Shown: positions 26,130 through 35,245 of the stretch, in pieces
Layout: each line of letters begins with the position of its first letter
Position numbering within the stretch: the stretch's first letter is position 1
Assembly (NCBI RefSeq): GCF_902459535.1
Contig: NZ_LR699553.1
Coordinates: forward strand, 1,054,001 to 1,118,000
Direction: 5' to 3'
From: Paraburkholderia dioscoreae
Lineage (GTDB): Bacteria; Pseudomonadota; Gammaproteobacteria; Burkholderiales; Burkholderiaceae
Length of the DNA: 64,000 nt
Position numbers and translations under genes: made by a program
The notes under the pieces: generated by a model
The model's database searches: none
Seen by the model: the letters and a program-made list of their open reading frames with translations, nothing else
Told to the model about the DNA's origin: nothing

Positions 26130-27266
26130 GTGAAGAAGGTATTTATTGCAGGTGCATCGTTTATGCTGGTAGCGTCGCATGCGTTCGCACAGAGCAGTGT
26201 TGCACTGTACGGAATTATCGACGAGGGCTTCCAGTACACGAGCAACACGGGCGGGAAGAGCACATACCAGTTGGCTGATGGGTCAATGGCGGGAGACCGG
26301 TGGGGCCTGTTGGGAAGCGAAGACCTGGGCGGTGGCTGGCGCGCGGTGTTTCGACTTGAGAACGGGTTCAACCTGAATTCGGGGACCTTGGGCAACGCCG
26401 GACGGATGTTTGGCCGGCAGGCATATGTGGGTGTCGCAAGCAACACGCTTGGCACGTTGACGTTCGGCCGACAGTACGACTCGTTCGTCGATTTCATCGC
26501 GCCTTTGACGTCCACGGGCGGTTACGCTGGTTGGGCATTCACGCATCCATTCGACAACGACAATGCGGTCGACACCTTCAGGGTCAACAATTCCATCAAG
26601 TACACGAGTACGAACCTCAACGGATTGACGTTTGGGGGACTCTACGGCATGAGCAACCAGACGGGAGGGTTTGCCAACAACCGCGCCTACAGCCTTGGAG
26701 CTACGTACTCCGCGGCGGCTTTAACGGTGGCTGCCGCTTATATGCGCATTGACAATCCCGGTCAAAACGCCAGCGGTGCTCTCGCCAACGACGATACGAA
26801 CTTCACTGCGCGCAAGCAGCAGGTGTGGGGTGGCGCGCTCAAGTACGTATGGGCTTCGGCAAGCTTCGGGCTAATCTACACGCACACCTCGCTCGACCAG
26901 CCCACCAGTTCCATTTACGCCGGGAATTTCAATGTTGTCCCAAGTTCATTGAAGTTCGACAACATTGAAGCAAACATGCTGTACCAGTTCACACCTGCAT
27001 TGTCGGCTCTGTTGATGTACACCTACACCAACGGAACTTTCGACGCTTCCCAGGGAACGTCAAAGCCGCACTGGCACGAAGCGGGTGTGATGGTCGACTA
27101 CTATCTTTCTAAGCGGACTGACATCTACGCTCTCGGTGCCTATCAACGCGTAGCCGGTGGCCTGACGGGGACCTTCCTCGACAATGCGAACATCACCGGC
27201 GGCGCGGGGCCATCCAGCGGACGAAATCAGACCTTCGCTCGCATTGGGCTGAAGCATACGTTCTGA
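26130..27266 (+). CDS. Gram-negative porin (Burkholderia OpcP/OmpC type)
   Basis: A 378-residue outer-membrane beta-barrel. The start is the GTG at 26130, because GGAGG stands just before it and the signal peptide KKVFIAGASFMLVASHAFA begins there; cleavage is before QSSVALYG. The mature protein shows ALYGIIDEGFQYTSN, SRWGLLG-like RWGLLGSEDLGGGWRAVFRL and GRQAYVGVASNTLGTLTFGR, and the C-terminal strand ends in Phe (RIGLKHTF), the outer-membrane insertion signal. It follows the ABC importer and probably supplies the outer-membrane step for the same compound. Confidence 0.93.
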   Translation: MKKVFIAGASFMLVASHAFAQSSVALYGIIDEGFQYTSNTGGKSTYQLADGSMAGDRWGLLGSEDLGGGWRAVFRLENGFNLNSGTLGNAGRMFGRQAYVGVASNTLGTLTFGRQYDSFVDFIAPLTSTGGYAGWAFTHPFDNDNAVDTFRVNNSIKYTSTNLNGLTFGGLYGMSNQTGGFANNRAYSLGATYSAAALTVAAAYMRIDNPGQNASGALANDDTNFTARKQQVWGGALKYVWASASFGLIYTHTSLDQPTSSIYAGNFNVVPSSLKFDNIEANMLYQFTPALSALLMYTYTNGTFDASQGTSKPHWHEAGVMVDYYLSKRTDIYALGAYQRVAGGLTGTFLDNANITGGAGPSSGRNQTFARIGLKHTF

Positions 27267-27286
27267 GAAAGTACCGCGTTTCAGGG

Positions 27287-27315
27287 CATCGCCAGGCGGC
27301 CCTGGATTGGCGATG
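27287..27315 (+). terminator. Hairpin after the porin gene
   Basis: CATCGCC (27287-27293) and GGCGATG (27309-27315) pair across a 15-base loop, 20 bases after the porin stop. There is no T run, so the assignment is tentative. Further on, GAAGTC-A-GACTTC at 27382-27394 is a small palindrome before the GST gene. Confidence 0.35.
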
Positions 27316-27542
27316 TAGAAGACCGCGCGCTGAAGTTGTGGGACCCGTTCGATAGGGGTGGGTTCCCGTGATGTATTTTGTGAAGTCAGACTTCTGAAGT
27401 TGTGTATATCACCGAGGAATGCTGGGTGCTATGGTTGCCTGATGATTGAGGAGCAACAAAATCCGCAGTCAGAGATGACTCGCTGTCGCAGCGGGATGCG
27501 ACGCGCATTGACGAAAAAAACCATTTCGGAGACGGACAACAA

Positions 27543-28184
27543 ATGACGATGAAGCTTTATATTCAGAACGGCTCGTGCTCGCTTGCACCACAGGCTATTG
27601 CGAATGAAACGGGGCTTGAGCTCGAACTGATTAACGTCGACGTCCCCGCCAAGAAGTACGGAAGTGACTCGGACTACTACCGCGTAAATCAATACGGCAT
27701 GGTGCCGACTCTCGAGATTGACCACGAGACGAAACTCTCTGAGGTGCTTGTCATCTCGCTGTTTCTGGCGGACAAAAAACCTGAACTGCGCCTGGCGCCG
27801 GCCGCCGACAGTTTTGAACGGTTCAGGCAACTTGAAATGCTCTCGTTCATCGCCACCGAGGTTCAGGCGAAATTCATCCCGGTGCTGCGCCCCTTTGTGA
27901 ATGAAGAGGCGAAAGACCAGTTCCGCGCGCTGCTTGTGCGGAACTTTACGTCGCTGAACCAGCGACTTGCAGACGGCAGGGATTATCTGTTCGGTGCTGA
28001 TTTTACTGTCGCTGACGCGTTCCTCTTTTCGATTGTGCCGTGGGTCGTGCGTACGAAAGTTGACATCTGGAATCTGAGTCATCTGGTGGCGTATATGGGC
28101 CGCGTCGCTGCGCGCCCGTCGGTCGCCAAAGCCATGAAGGAAGAGGGCGGCAGCGCTACCGGTTGGCGGGACCGCCTCCTGTGA
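27543..28184 (+). CDS. Glutathione S-transferase (beta-class-like)
   Basis: The 213-residue protein has the thioredoxin-like N-terminal domain (MKLYIQNGSCSLAPQAIANE; Ser and Cys near residues 10-12 are the beta-class active-site pair). VPTLEIDHETKLSEVLVIS carries the cis-Pro and the glutathione-binding Glu-Ser equivalent, altered here to SEV. The helical C-terminal domain includes FTVADAFLFSIVPW. It resembles the GST at 58509. Beta GSTs in catabolic clusters remove electrophiles or open epoxides. The gene converges with the second GST at 28313. Confidence 0.9.
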   Translation: MTMKLYIQNGSCSLAPQAIANETGLELELINVDVPAKKYGSDSDYYRVNQYGMVPTLEIDHETKLSEVLVISLFLADKKPELRLAPAADSFERFRQLEMLSFIATEVQAKFIPVLRPFVNEEAKDQFRALLVRNFTSLNQRLADGRDYLFGADFTVADAFLFSIVPWVVRTKVDIWNLSHLVAYMGRVAARPSVAKAMKEEGGSATGWRDRLL

Positions 28185-28198
28185 CACGGAGGCTTTCA

Positions 28199-28301
28199 GG
28201 CCTGTCCGGCGAGTAACGGGTGGTTCGGACAACGGGGGCGCGGTAACGCGCGGCCGGCTGTCCATTTCCGTTACCTGCCGTGCGGATATCACGGACAGGC
28301 C
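28199..28301. other. Nested inverted repeats between convergent GST genes
   Basis: GGCCTGTCCG (28199-28208) and CGGACAGGCC (28292-28301) are perfect ten-base arms, and inside them GGTAACG (28242-28248) pairs with CGTTACC (28269-28275). The whole intergenic stretch can fold as a long double-tier hairpin and may end both transcripts. Confidence 0.5.
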
Positions 28302-28312
28302 GTATGTCTTCA

Positions 28313-29008
28313 CTATTTCCCTGTGGTTACCAGCTTAAGTGCCTCGGCCGCGAGCTCGTCGGTGTCGCCTGCCTTGCCTGTAATTTTCTCCCACCCTGAT
28401 GCGTTCGGTACAAGGACGCCGCGTTGTACAGCGGGACGCGCCTCAACCATCGCGAGCCAGCGCTGCAGGTTGGGAAACCTATCGATAGCAACGCCGCCCC
28501 AGTCGTGAATGCGTACCCACGGGAAAGTCGCGATGTCGGCGATAGAGTACGGTCCAGCAATGAAGTCCCGCGTTGCCAACTGCCCCTCTAACACGCCGAA
28601 CAGCCGCTTGACTTCTGCGTGGTAGCGCTTGATTGCGGGCTCAATTTTTTCAGGGAAGTAGCGATAGAAGACGTTCGCCTGACCCATCATCGGCCCGATG
28701 CCGCTCATCTGGAACATCAGCCACTGGATGATGTGAATTCGCTCTTCGCTGGTGTTGCCGAGTAGTTTTCCGGCTTTCTCGGCCAGATGAATAAGAATGG
28801 CGCCGGACTCAAAAATCGTCAGGTCACTGTGCTCCGTGTCGACGATGACGGGAATGCGCCCATTCGGATTCAGCCTGAGAAAGTCTGGCAGCTTCTGCTC
28901 TCCTTTCAGAATGCTGACCGTGTGAACGTTGTAGGGAAGTTCAAGCTCCTCGAGGGCGATGGAGACCTTCCAGCCATTGGGAGTATCGGATGTGTAGAGT
29001 TCAATCAT
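28313..29008 (-). CDS. Glutathione S-transferase family protein (YfcG/YghU-like)
   Basis: A 231-residue protein. The N-terminal thioredoxin-fold domain begins IELYTSDTPNGWKVSIALEE, with Thr-Pro-Asn as in the disulfide-bond oxidoreductases YfcG and YghU. LNPNGRIPVIVD holds the cis-Pro, and FESGAILIHLAEKAGKLLG holds the Glu-Ser glutathione site. The C-terminal helical domain has MSGIGPMMGQANVF and IADIATFPWVRIHDW, typical of this group. Such enzymes bind two GSH and act on disulfides or peroxides. It is the last gene of the leftward run, 278 bases after the glcG-like gene. Confidence 0.92.
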   Translation of the reverse strand: MIELYTSDTPNGWKVSIALEELELPYNVHTVSILKGEQKLPDFLRLNPNGRIPVIVDTEHSDLTIFESGAILIHLAEKAGKLLGNTSEERIHIIQWLMFQMSGIGPMMGQANVFYRYFPEKIEPAIKRYHAEVKRLFGVLEGQLATRDFIAGPYSIADIATFPWVRIHDWGGVAIDRFPNLQRWLAMVEARPAVQRGVLVPNASGWEKITGKAGDTDELAAEALKLVTTGK

Positions 29009-29286
29009 GAGAACGCTTTGCTGATGTTTCGGTGCGAGGGGCAGACTTCGTCGTCGTCGGGCCGTGGCGGCACGTGAAGAAAGTATGGGAGAGGAGAGGT
29101 CTGGGATAAAGACAGCTGGAAGAGACTGACTGTCGAACGTCAGGCGCCAATGCGAAGCGGCGGGACGGTTCTCGCAGGCCTCTGGTCCCGCATCGTCTGG
29201 CGTGGCGGAATTATCGACGGACTAGCGCCGCCGGCGCCCCTCGTTATTCGGCCAAGGGGCGTTCGGCGGCCAGAGCGGGCCGAAGG

Positions 29287-29691
29287 TTAGCCGGAAATCG
29301 CCCCGGCGCCTGCCTTGGCAACCAGGGCATCCTGTGCGGCCTGCACGCCCGAGACCCCGACTGCGCCCACAACCTGGCCGTCGACGACGACCGGCACGCC
29401 ACCTTCCAGGGTGCCAGACAGCGGTGTGCTCAGGAAGGCCGTGCGTCCACCGTTAATCATGTCTTCATAGACTTTCGACTCCCGACGGCCCAACGCGGAT
29501 GTGCGTGCCTTTTCGGTGGCAATGTAGCCGCCAATCGGCGCGCACCCATCGAGCCGAAGCAACGCAAGCGGATGGCCGCCATCGTCGACGACGGCGATGG
29601 CAACCTTCCAGTCGCTCCGCTCAGCCTCGGCGCGAGCTGCCTCAAGAATATGCGTGACCTCGGCAATGGTCAGTACGGATTTTGTGAGCAT
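29287..29691 (-). CDS. glcG: GlcG/HbpS family protein
   Basis: A 134-residue protein from the ATG at 29691; an upstream in-frame ATG at 29730 would add 13 residues without family similarity. KSVLTIAEVTHILEAARAEA, AIAVVDDGGHPLALLRLDG, ALGRRESKVYEDMING and the glycine-rich GGVPVVVDGQVVGAVGVSG are the HbpS/GlcG fold. In Escherichia coli a glcG gene of unknown role lies with glcDEF, and here it follows glcF by 44 bases. Related proteins bind haem or cobalamin-like ligands. The symbol rests on family and position. Confidence 0.85.
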   Translation of the reverse strand: MLTKSVLTIAEVTHILEAARAEAERSDWKVAIAVVDDGGHPLALLRLDGCAPIGGYIATEKARTSALGRRESKVYEDMINGGRTAFLSTPLSGTLEGGVPVVVDGQVVGAVGVSGVQAAQDALVAKAGAGAISG

Positions 29692-29735
29692 GAGGGTGTT
29701 CCTGATAAGGGAGTGGGAATCTGTGTGCAAACAAC

Positions 29736-30953
29736 TTACGGAAGCGCCTCTTCGACGAGCTCAATCCAATGCTTGACCGGACGCGCGGAGCCACTCTGAA
29801 GATGGACCTGACAGCCGATGTTTGCAGTCACAATCTGGTCGGGGTTGCCGCTTCCAAGCGCTTTCAACTTGTTGTCGCGAAGCGTCGTCGCGAGTTCAGG
29901 CTGGGTTATGGAATAGGTTCCCGCGGAGCCGCAGCACAGATGCGAGTCCGGGACGGCAGTGGTCGTGAATCCGAGGCGCTGAAGTATTGCCTCGGCTGAC
30001 CCATCCAGTTTCTGGGCATGCTGGAGTGTGCACGGGCAATGAAAGGCCACGCGCTTATCAGTTGCTGCGCGTAGCCGTTCAAGAGGCTCACCCCTCAGAA
30101 CCTCAACGAGGTCCCGTGTCAGTTCGCTGACGCGTTGCGCCTTGGCCTGATACAACGGGTCGTCACGCAGGAGATGACCGTATTCCTTGACGAAGGCGCC
30201 GCACCCGCTCGCCGTCATGACGATTGCCTCCGCGCCGGCCTGAATCGCTGGCCACCAGGCGTCGATGTTCCTGCGCGCCCGTGCAAGCCCGGCTTCCTGT
30301 GCGTTCAGGTGATAGTCCGTCGCGCCGCAGCAGCCTGTCTGTGGTGCCGCGGTTACACTGATGCCCAGTCTGTCCATTACGCGCGCTGCGGCAGCGTTGG
30401 TGTTGGGTGACAGGGTAGGTTGAACACAGCCTTCGAGCATCAGTACCTTACGCGCGTGCTTCGATTGGGGGCGTTCCTTCGCGGCATCAATTCGTTCCGG
30501 AATTTTCGCCTGCATCGCCGCCGGCAACAGCGCGCGCGTCAGACGGCCGACGCCGAGTAAGGTCCGAAACAGCTTTGGCCGGGGGATGACCTGGCGTAGT
30601 CCTGCTCGCAGGACTCGCTCCTGGAGCGGCCGGGTCACCCGGCGTTCGACTTCCGCGCGGCCCACATCGAGTAACGCGTGATAGTTCACGCCCGACGGAC
30701 ACGTTGTCTCGCAGTTGCGGCAGGTGAGGCATCGGTCCAGATGGCTCTGTGTCTTGCGGGTGACTTCCTCGCCTTCGAGCAGCTGCTTGATAAGGTAGAT
30801 GCGCCCGCGCGGCCCGTCGAGTTCGTTGCCAAGTACCTGATAGGTTGGGCAGGTGGCATTGCAAAAACCGCAGTGAACGCAGGAGCGCAGAATCGACGCC
30901 GCTTCTTCTGCACGCGGCAGAGCCTGTGCGGCTGCACTAAGATTGGTCTGCAT
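29736..30953 (-). CDS. glcF: Glycolate oxidase iron-sulfur subunit GlcF
   Basis: The 405-residue protein has two [4Fe-4S] ferredoxin motifs at the N-terminus (CVHCGFCNATCPTYQV near residue 26 and CLTCRNCETTCPSGVNYHAL near 77). Two CCG domains follow (GCCGATDYHLN and CCGSAG among others). GlcF passes electrons from the flavin subunits GlcD and GlcE to the quinone pool at the membrane. It follows glcE by 15 bases. Confidence 0.94.
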   Translation of the reverse strand: MQTNLSAAAQALPRAEEAASILRSCVHCGFCNATCPTYQVLGNELDGPRGRIYLIKQLLEGEEVTRKTQSHLDRCLTCRNCETTCPSGVNYHALLDVGRAEVERRVTRPLQERVLRAGLRQVIPRPKLFRTLLGVGRLTRALLPAAMQAKIPERIDAAKERPQSKHARKVLMLEGCVQPTLSPNTNAAAARVMDRLGISVTAAPQTGCCGATDYHLNAQEAGLARARRNIDAWWPAIQAGAEAIVMTASGCGAFVKEYGHLLRDDPLYQAKAQRVSELTRDLVEVLRGEPLERLRAATDKRVAFHCPCTLQHAQKLDGSAEAILQRLGFTTTAVPDSHLCCGSAGTYSITQPELATTLRDNKLKALGSGNPDQIVTANIGCQVHLQSGSARPVKHWIELVEEALP

Positions 30954-30968
30954 CAGGTTGTCTGTCCT

Positions 30969-32036
30969 TCAGAGTGCCGCGTACATACGCGCCGGATTGA
31001 AGATGCCGCGTGGGTCCAGCTGTCGCTTGATGCGCTGATGGAGGCGTAGCATGGCCTCGGGCATTGGATGGAATGGCTCAGCGTCTGCCCGCTGCGAGAA
31101 CAAGGTCGCATGTCCGCCGAGCTGCTCGGCATCAGCGCGAATGACGGCGGCTGGTGCATCACTCTTCAACCAGCGCTGGGCGCCGCCCCAGTCAAGAAGC
31201 ACGGAACCTGGAAGAGGGGTGAGCGGGGCGGTTTGCGGTACCGAAATCCGCCAGAGCGGGCGGCGGTCAGCAAAAAAGGGCAATTGCTGGTCGCGTAGCT
31301 CATCCCAGAATGCAGGCTCGAGGTCTTCTCCGCCAATCTCCCGCATGGCATTCGCAACAAGTCCGTTGCCGCCTTCCACCCGGACGTGCAGCCAGCTGTC
31401 CAGATGACTTGCACCTGTCACTGGCAGCCCAGCATCGCGCCACGCACGCAGCCTTTTCGGGATGTCGGCGGCAGGGAGTTCGAGCAAAAGGCTACGCGTG
31501 GCGCGTGGCTTCGGAAGTACCTTCATCGAGACCTCGGTGACGAGGCCCAGGCAACCAAAGCTGCCGACGACGAGTCGCGAGACGTCATAGCCTGCCACGT
31601 TTTTCATGACCTCGCCGCCAAATCGAAGGTGTTTCGCCTCCCCGGTGATGACACGGCAGCCGAGTACAAAATCGCGTGTCGCGCCAGCGTAAGGTCGTCG
31701 GGGGCCGGACAAACCCGTGGCGACCATGCCGCCAACCGTGGCCTTGCCGTCAAAAGAAGGGGGCTCCCACGGCAGCATTTGTCCATTTTCCGCCAACAAG
31801 GCGTCGAGTTCGGCGACGGAGGTGCCGGCGCGGGCCGTGACGACCAGCTCTGTCGGGTCGTAGCTCACAATGCCGCGGTGGGTGCACGTATTCATGTCGA
31901 TACCATCGACTACGCGACCGGGAAACGGCTTGCTATTGCCGCCACGAATTCGAAGGGCTTTGCCGGTGCCTGCGGCCAAGGCAACTTCAGCGAGCAAACG
32001 CCGGCTGTCATCGAAGGAGCTATTATCGGGGTGCAT
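30969..32036 (-). CDS. glcE: Glycolate oxidase FAD-binding subunit GlcE
   Basis: The 355-residue protein has a PCMH-type FAD domain: LRIRGGNSKPFPG near residue 24, TARAGTSVAELDALLAENGQ, GGMVATGLSGPRRPY and GYDVSRLVVGSFG. The C-terminal HQRIKRQLDPRGIFNPARMY is the family ending. It is shorter than GlcD and lacks its ligand-binding cap, as GlcE does. Its start codon shares one base with the glcD stop, so the two are coupled. Confidence 0.93.
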   Translation of the reverse strand: MHPDNSSFDDSRRLLAEVALAAGTGKALRIRGGNSKPFPGRVVDGIDMNTCTHRGIVSYDPTELVVTARAGTSVAELDALLAENGQMLPWEPPSFDGKATVGGMVATGLSGPRRPYAGATRDFVLGCRVITGEAKHLRFGGEVMKNVAGYDVSRLVVGSFGCLGLVTEVSMKVLPKPRATRSLLLELPAADIPKRLRAWRDAGLPVTGASHLDSWLHVRVEGGNGLVANAMREIGGEDLEPAFWDELRDQQLPFFADRRPLWRISVPQTAPLTPLPGSVLLDWGGAQRWLKSDAPAAVIRADAEQLGGHATLFSQRADAEPFHPMPEAMLRLHQRIKRQLDPRGIFNPARMYAAL

Positions 32037-33535
32037 CAGAATCGCTCCAGCTCTGGAAAAGGCACGGCGCCATGGTGAACGTGCATCGAGCCGAATTCGG
32101 CACAGCGATGCAGCGTAGGGATGTTCTTGCCCGGATTGAGAAGGCCGCCCGGGTCGAATGCAGCCTTGACGGCGTGAAAAAGCGACAACTCGTCAGAGCT
32201 GAACTGGGCGCACATCTGGTTGATTTTCTCGCGGCCCACTCCGTGTTCGCCGGTAATGCTGCCGCCGACGGCCACGCAAAGCTCAAGGATGCGGGCGCCC
32301 AACGCTTCGGCCAGGTCCATTTCCCCCGGTGTGTTCGCATCGAAGAGGATGAGGGGATGCATGTTGCCGTCGCCTGCGTGAAAGACATTAGCCACGCGCA
32401 AACCGTGTTCGACCGACAGGTCTTCGATGCCCTTGAGCACACGCGGCAACTCTCGTCGCGGAATGGTGCCGTCCATGCAGTAATAGTCGGGCGAGATGCG
32501 GCCGACTGCCGGGAACGCGTTTTTCCGGCCCGCCCAGAACCGCTGCCGTTCTGCTTCGCTCCCAGCCAGCCTCACATCGGTTGCGCCCACTTTGCGCAAC
32601 AACGCGTCGACCATTGCGCAATCTTCGTCGACATCGCTTTCAGCGCCGTCGAGTTCGCACAGGAGAATAGCCTGCGCATCAACCGGGTAGCCCGCGTGAA
32701 TGAAGTCTTCGGCTGCCCGAATCGCGAGGTTGTCCATCATCTCGAGGCCGCCGGGGATGACCCCCGCGCCGATGATTTCTGCGACCGCAGCGCCGGCCTT
32801 GCCGATATCATCGAATGAGGCCAGCAATACCTTTGCGCTTCGCGGTTTGACCAGAAGTTTGACCGTCACTTCCACGACGATGCCCAGCATGCCTTCCGAA
32901 CCGGTCATGAGGGCCAGCAGGTCGAATCCTGGCGAATCGAGCGCGTCCGAGCCGAAGGTGAGCTGCTCGCCTTCTATCGTGAGCACCTCGAGTTTTTGGA
33001 TGTTGTGCACGGTCAGCCCGTATTTCAGGCAGTGCACGCCCCCTGCGTTCTCGGCTACGTTGCCACCGATTGAACAGGCTATCTGCGACGACGGGTCCGG
33101 CGCATAGTACAGACCGAAGGGCGCGGCCGCCTGGGAGATGGCAAGGTTACGCACCCCGGGCTGAACACATGCTGTGCAAGCCTCAACGTCAACATCAAGG
33201 ATGCGATTGAACCTGGCCATCACGAGGAGAATGCCCTTCTCAAGCGGTAGTGCACCTCCCGACAGGCCGGTGCCGGCGCCGCGCGCGACAATTGGGATGC
33301 TGCGCGCGTGAGCGAAGCGCAGTATTGCCTGCACTTGTTCGACGCGTTCGGGAAGCACGACCATCATCGGCGTCGTTCGATAAGCAGAGAGACCATCGCA
33401 TTCGTAAGGGCGCAGGTCCTCCAGCTCATGCAGAATATCCAAATCGGGCAGCAGAGAGTGAAGCTCCGCGACGGCCCGCGTCTTGTCATAAGACGCCAGC
33501 GCGCCGTCGAATTTTTCGTCGTATTGATATGACAT
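32036..33535 (-). CDS. glcD: Glycolate oxidase catalytic subunit GlcD
   Basis: A 499-residue flavoprotein that oxidises glycolate or D-2-hydroxyacids. The PCMH FAD domain shows VVLPERVEQVQAILRFAH, PIVARGAGTGLSGGALP near residue 85 and AENAGGVHCLKYGLTVHN. The FAD-oxidase C domain has NVFHAGDGNMHPLILFD, with the His for metal and substrate, and GGSITGEHGVGREK near 420, then FDPGGLLNPGK. It begins the glcDEFG unit. The gene upstream on the same strand is an enoyl-CoA hydratase, so glyoxylate or glycolate may arise in the same pathway; oxidation of another D-2-hydroxyacid is possible. Confidence 0.93.
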   Translation of the reverse strand: MSYQYDEKFDGALASYDKTRAVAELHSLLPDLDILHELEDLRPYECDGLSAYRTTPMMVVLPERVEQVQAILRFAHARSIPIVARGAGTGLSGGALPLEKGILLVMARFNRILDVDVEACTACVQPGVRNLAISQAAAPFGLYYAPDPSSQIACSIGGNVAENAGGVHCLKYGLTVHNIQKLEVLTIEGEQLTFGSDALDSPGFDLLALMTGSEGMLGIVVEVTVKLLVKPRSAKVLLASFDDIGKAGAAVAEIIGAGVIPGGLEMMDNLAIRAAEDFIHAGYPVDAQAILLCELDGAESDVDEDCAMVDALLRKVGATDVRLAGSEAERQRFWAGRKNAFPAVGRISPDYYCMDGTIPRRELPRVLKGIEDLSVEHGLRVANVFHAGDGNMHPLILFDANTPGEMDLAEALGARILELCVAVGGSITGEHGVGREKINQMCAQFSSDELSLFHAVKAAFDPGGLLNPGKNIPTLHRCAEFGSMHVHHGAVPFPELERF

Positions 33536-33607
33536 TCGGTATGCTCAATTCCAAGGCGAGAGCTTGGCGAAGCGCGTGTTGCGCCTCAATGCGATGCGTT
33601 CACTATT

Positions 33608-34318
33608 TCAGCGAGCGGCCGCCTTGCCCATCATTTCTGCAGCAAAATCCCTCTCGATGTCGTACGCGGTCCAAAGGGAATTTTCATCCTGATGGTTCAT
33701 CACCGACCTGATTTGCTGACCAAGGGGATTCGCAAGGTTTTTACTGATATCGAGAGCCATCGCGATTGCCCGGTCTAGCACCGCCTGCGCGTCGGCGGCG
33801 AGTTCCTGAACAAACCCCAGGTCGAACGCGCGTTGTCCACTGACGGGCGAGCCGAGTAGGGTCATCGCCCGAGCCACGCCATGCGGGAGGTGCTCCTTCA
33901 CCATCGCGTAGCCACCGTAGGCTCCAACCTTGACCTCCGGAAGCGCCAGGCGCGTGTCGGCCGTCGAGAGGCGGATGTCGCATGCGCCGGCCAGAATCAT
34001 TCCGCTGCCCATGACCGCACCATGTAGGGCCGCAATGGAAGGAAGAGGGCTCGAAACAATCGCCTTCATCGCGTCGCGGACCATACCAATGCCGCGCATC
34101 GTCTCAGCGCAGGTAATGTTCTCGAACTCCCGAACGTCATTGCCTCCACAGAAATGCTTTTGCGGCAGGCCACTGAAGACGAGTGCTGTAGCCCCCTGTT
34201 TTTTTGCACTCGCGATGACGCCAGGCAGTTCACCCCAGGCTGCGAAGGACATTGCATTGACCGGGGGAGCGTCGAGGTGAATAACGGCGATGCCGTTAGC
34301 GAGTTCGAGTCGAAACAT
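33608..34318 (-). CDS. Enoyl-CoA hydratase/isomerase family protein
   Basis: A 236-residue crotonase-fold protein, a little shorter than usual. The first oxyanion segment is LVFSGLPQKHFCGGNDVREF near residue 45; the second is ALHGAVMGSGMILAGACDIR near 98. The region LALPEVKVGAYGG lacks the usual catalytic Glu pair of hydratases, keeping Glu in LPEVKVG only. It could act as an isomerase or hydrolase rather than a hydratase. It lies between the second hydratase and glcD on the same strand. Confidence 0.85.
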   Translation of the reverse strand: MFRLELANGIAVIHLDAPPVNAMSFAAWGELPGVIASAKKQGATALVFSGLPQKHFCGGNDVREFENITCAETMRGIGMVRDAMKAIVSSPLPSIAALHGAVMGSGMILAGACDIRLSTADTRLALPEVKVGAYGGYAMVKEHLPHGVARAMTLLGSPVSGQRAFDLGFVQELAADAQAVLDRAIAMALDISKNLANPLGQQIRSVMNHQDENSLWTAYDIERDFAAEMMGKAAAR

Positions 34319-34413
34319 GGCGGGAGTCCTTGAGCATACTGATTGCTGGGAGCTTGACGCGGCCGCCCAGCCTGGCTGGCTGGCTGGCCGGGCGGCGTAG
34401 CGTTAGCTTGGTC

Positions 34414-35196
34414 TTAGTCCTTGCCGAAAACCGGCTTGCGCTTCTCGGCGAAGGCATCGATAGCTTCGGCGTGGTCGGCGCTGAGGTTCGTGAGGCATTC
34501 ATAAGCGACACCGGCATCCATGTGTCCGTGGGCGAGCTGACGCAACGGGATGGTGTAGCCCGCCTTCGTCCACCGAATCGCCTTGGTCGCGCCCTTGCGC
34601 AGCTTGGCGACGATACTGTCCACCTTGGCATCCAGTTCGGCAGCCGGAACCACGTGGCCGATTGCGCCGAGACGCTGCGCCTCTGCGGCGCTTAACAGGT
34701 CACCGGTAAGCAGAAGTTCGCGGGCCTTGCCGAAGCCAATAATCTGCGGCCACAGGAAGCCGCCGCCGTCGGCCGCGTTCAGGCCGACGCGCACGTGAGG
34801 GTCACCGATACGTGCGGTGTCGTCAGCGACCGTGATGTCGCAGAGGAGTGCGAGCGTGGCGCCGAGGCCAACGGCGTCGCCGTTGATGCGACCGACGATG
34901 GGGATTTCGCAATCGAGCATCGCGTAGACGATGCGCTTGGCTTCCCATGTGACGATTTCGAAGCTTTCCGGGTCACGCACAGCCGCGCGCATCCACTCGA
35001 TATCGCCGCCGGCACAAAATGCGCGACCCGCACCCGTCAGCACGATGGCCGACAGGTCCCGCCGGGCACCAAGGTCAATGAAGATTTTGGACAGGTCGGT
35101 ATGCAGCTCGCCATTGACCGCGTTCAAGGCGTCCGGGCGGTTGATGGTGACATAGGCAACGCGGTCGCGAACTTCGAGCAACAATGCTTCAGACAT
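34414..35196 (-). CDS. Enoyl-CoA hydratase/isomerase
   Basis: The 260-residue crotonase-fold enzyme has GAGRAFCAGGDIEWMRAA near residue 56 and RINGDAVGLGATLALLCDIT near 103 as the oxyanion-hole segments, with GDPHVRVGLNAADGGGFLWP following. Asp-Gly-Gly replaces the hydratase Glu-Gly region, so the second acidic residue is Asp. It would hydrate or isomerise a 2,3-enoyl-CoA. A start codon after AAGGAATTG-like sequence fits. Its stop is followed by a short (TGGC) repeat near 34371-34392. Confidence 0.88.
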   Translation of the reverse strand: MSEALLLEVRDRVAYVTINRPDALNAVNGELHTDLSKIFIDLGARRDLSAIVLTGAGRAFCAGGDIEWMRAAVRDPESFEIVTWEAKRIVYAMLDCEIPIVGRINGDAVGLGATLALLCDITVADDTARIGDPHVRVGLNAADGGGFLWPQIIGFGKARELLLTGDLLSAAEAQRLGAIGHVVPAAELDAKVDSIVAKLRKGATKAIRWTKAGYTIPLRQLAHGHMDAGVAYECLTNLSADHAEAIDAFAEKRKPVFGKD

Positions 35197-35245
35197 GGCA
35201 ATTCCTTTCTACAGTGACAAATCGACTTTCGGGTCGGGTTGGTGC

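Noticed and set aside
31386..32078. 230-codon plus-strand frame
   Set aside because: Antisense to glcE; the glcE/glcD junction and motifs support the minus strand.
34363..34396. Tandem (TGGC) repeat as a phase-variable or CRISPR-like element
   Set aside because: Only three to four units of four bases, in a short intergenic gap; no spacer-repeat pattern.
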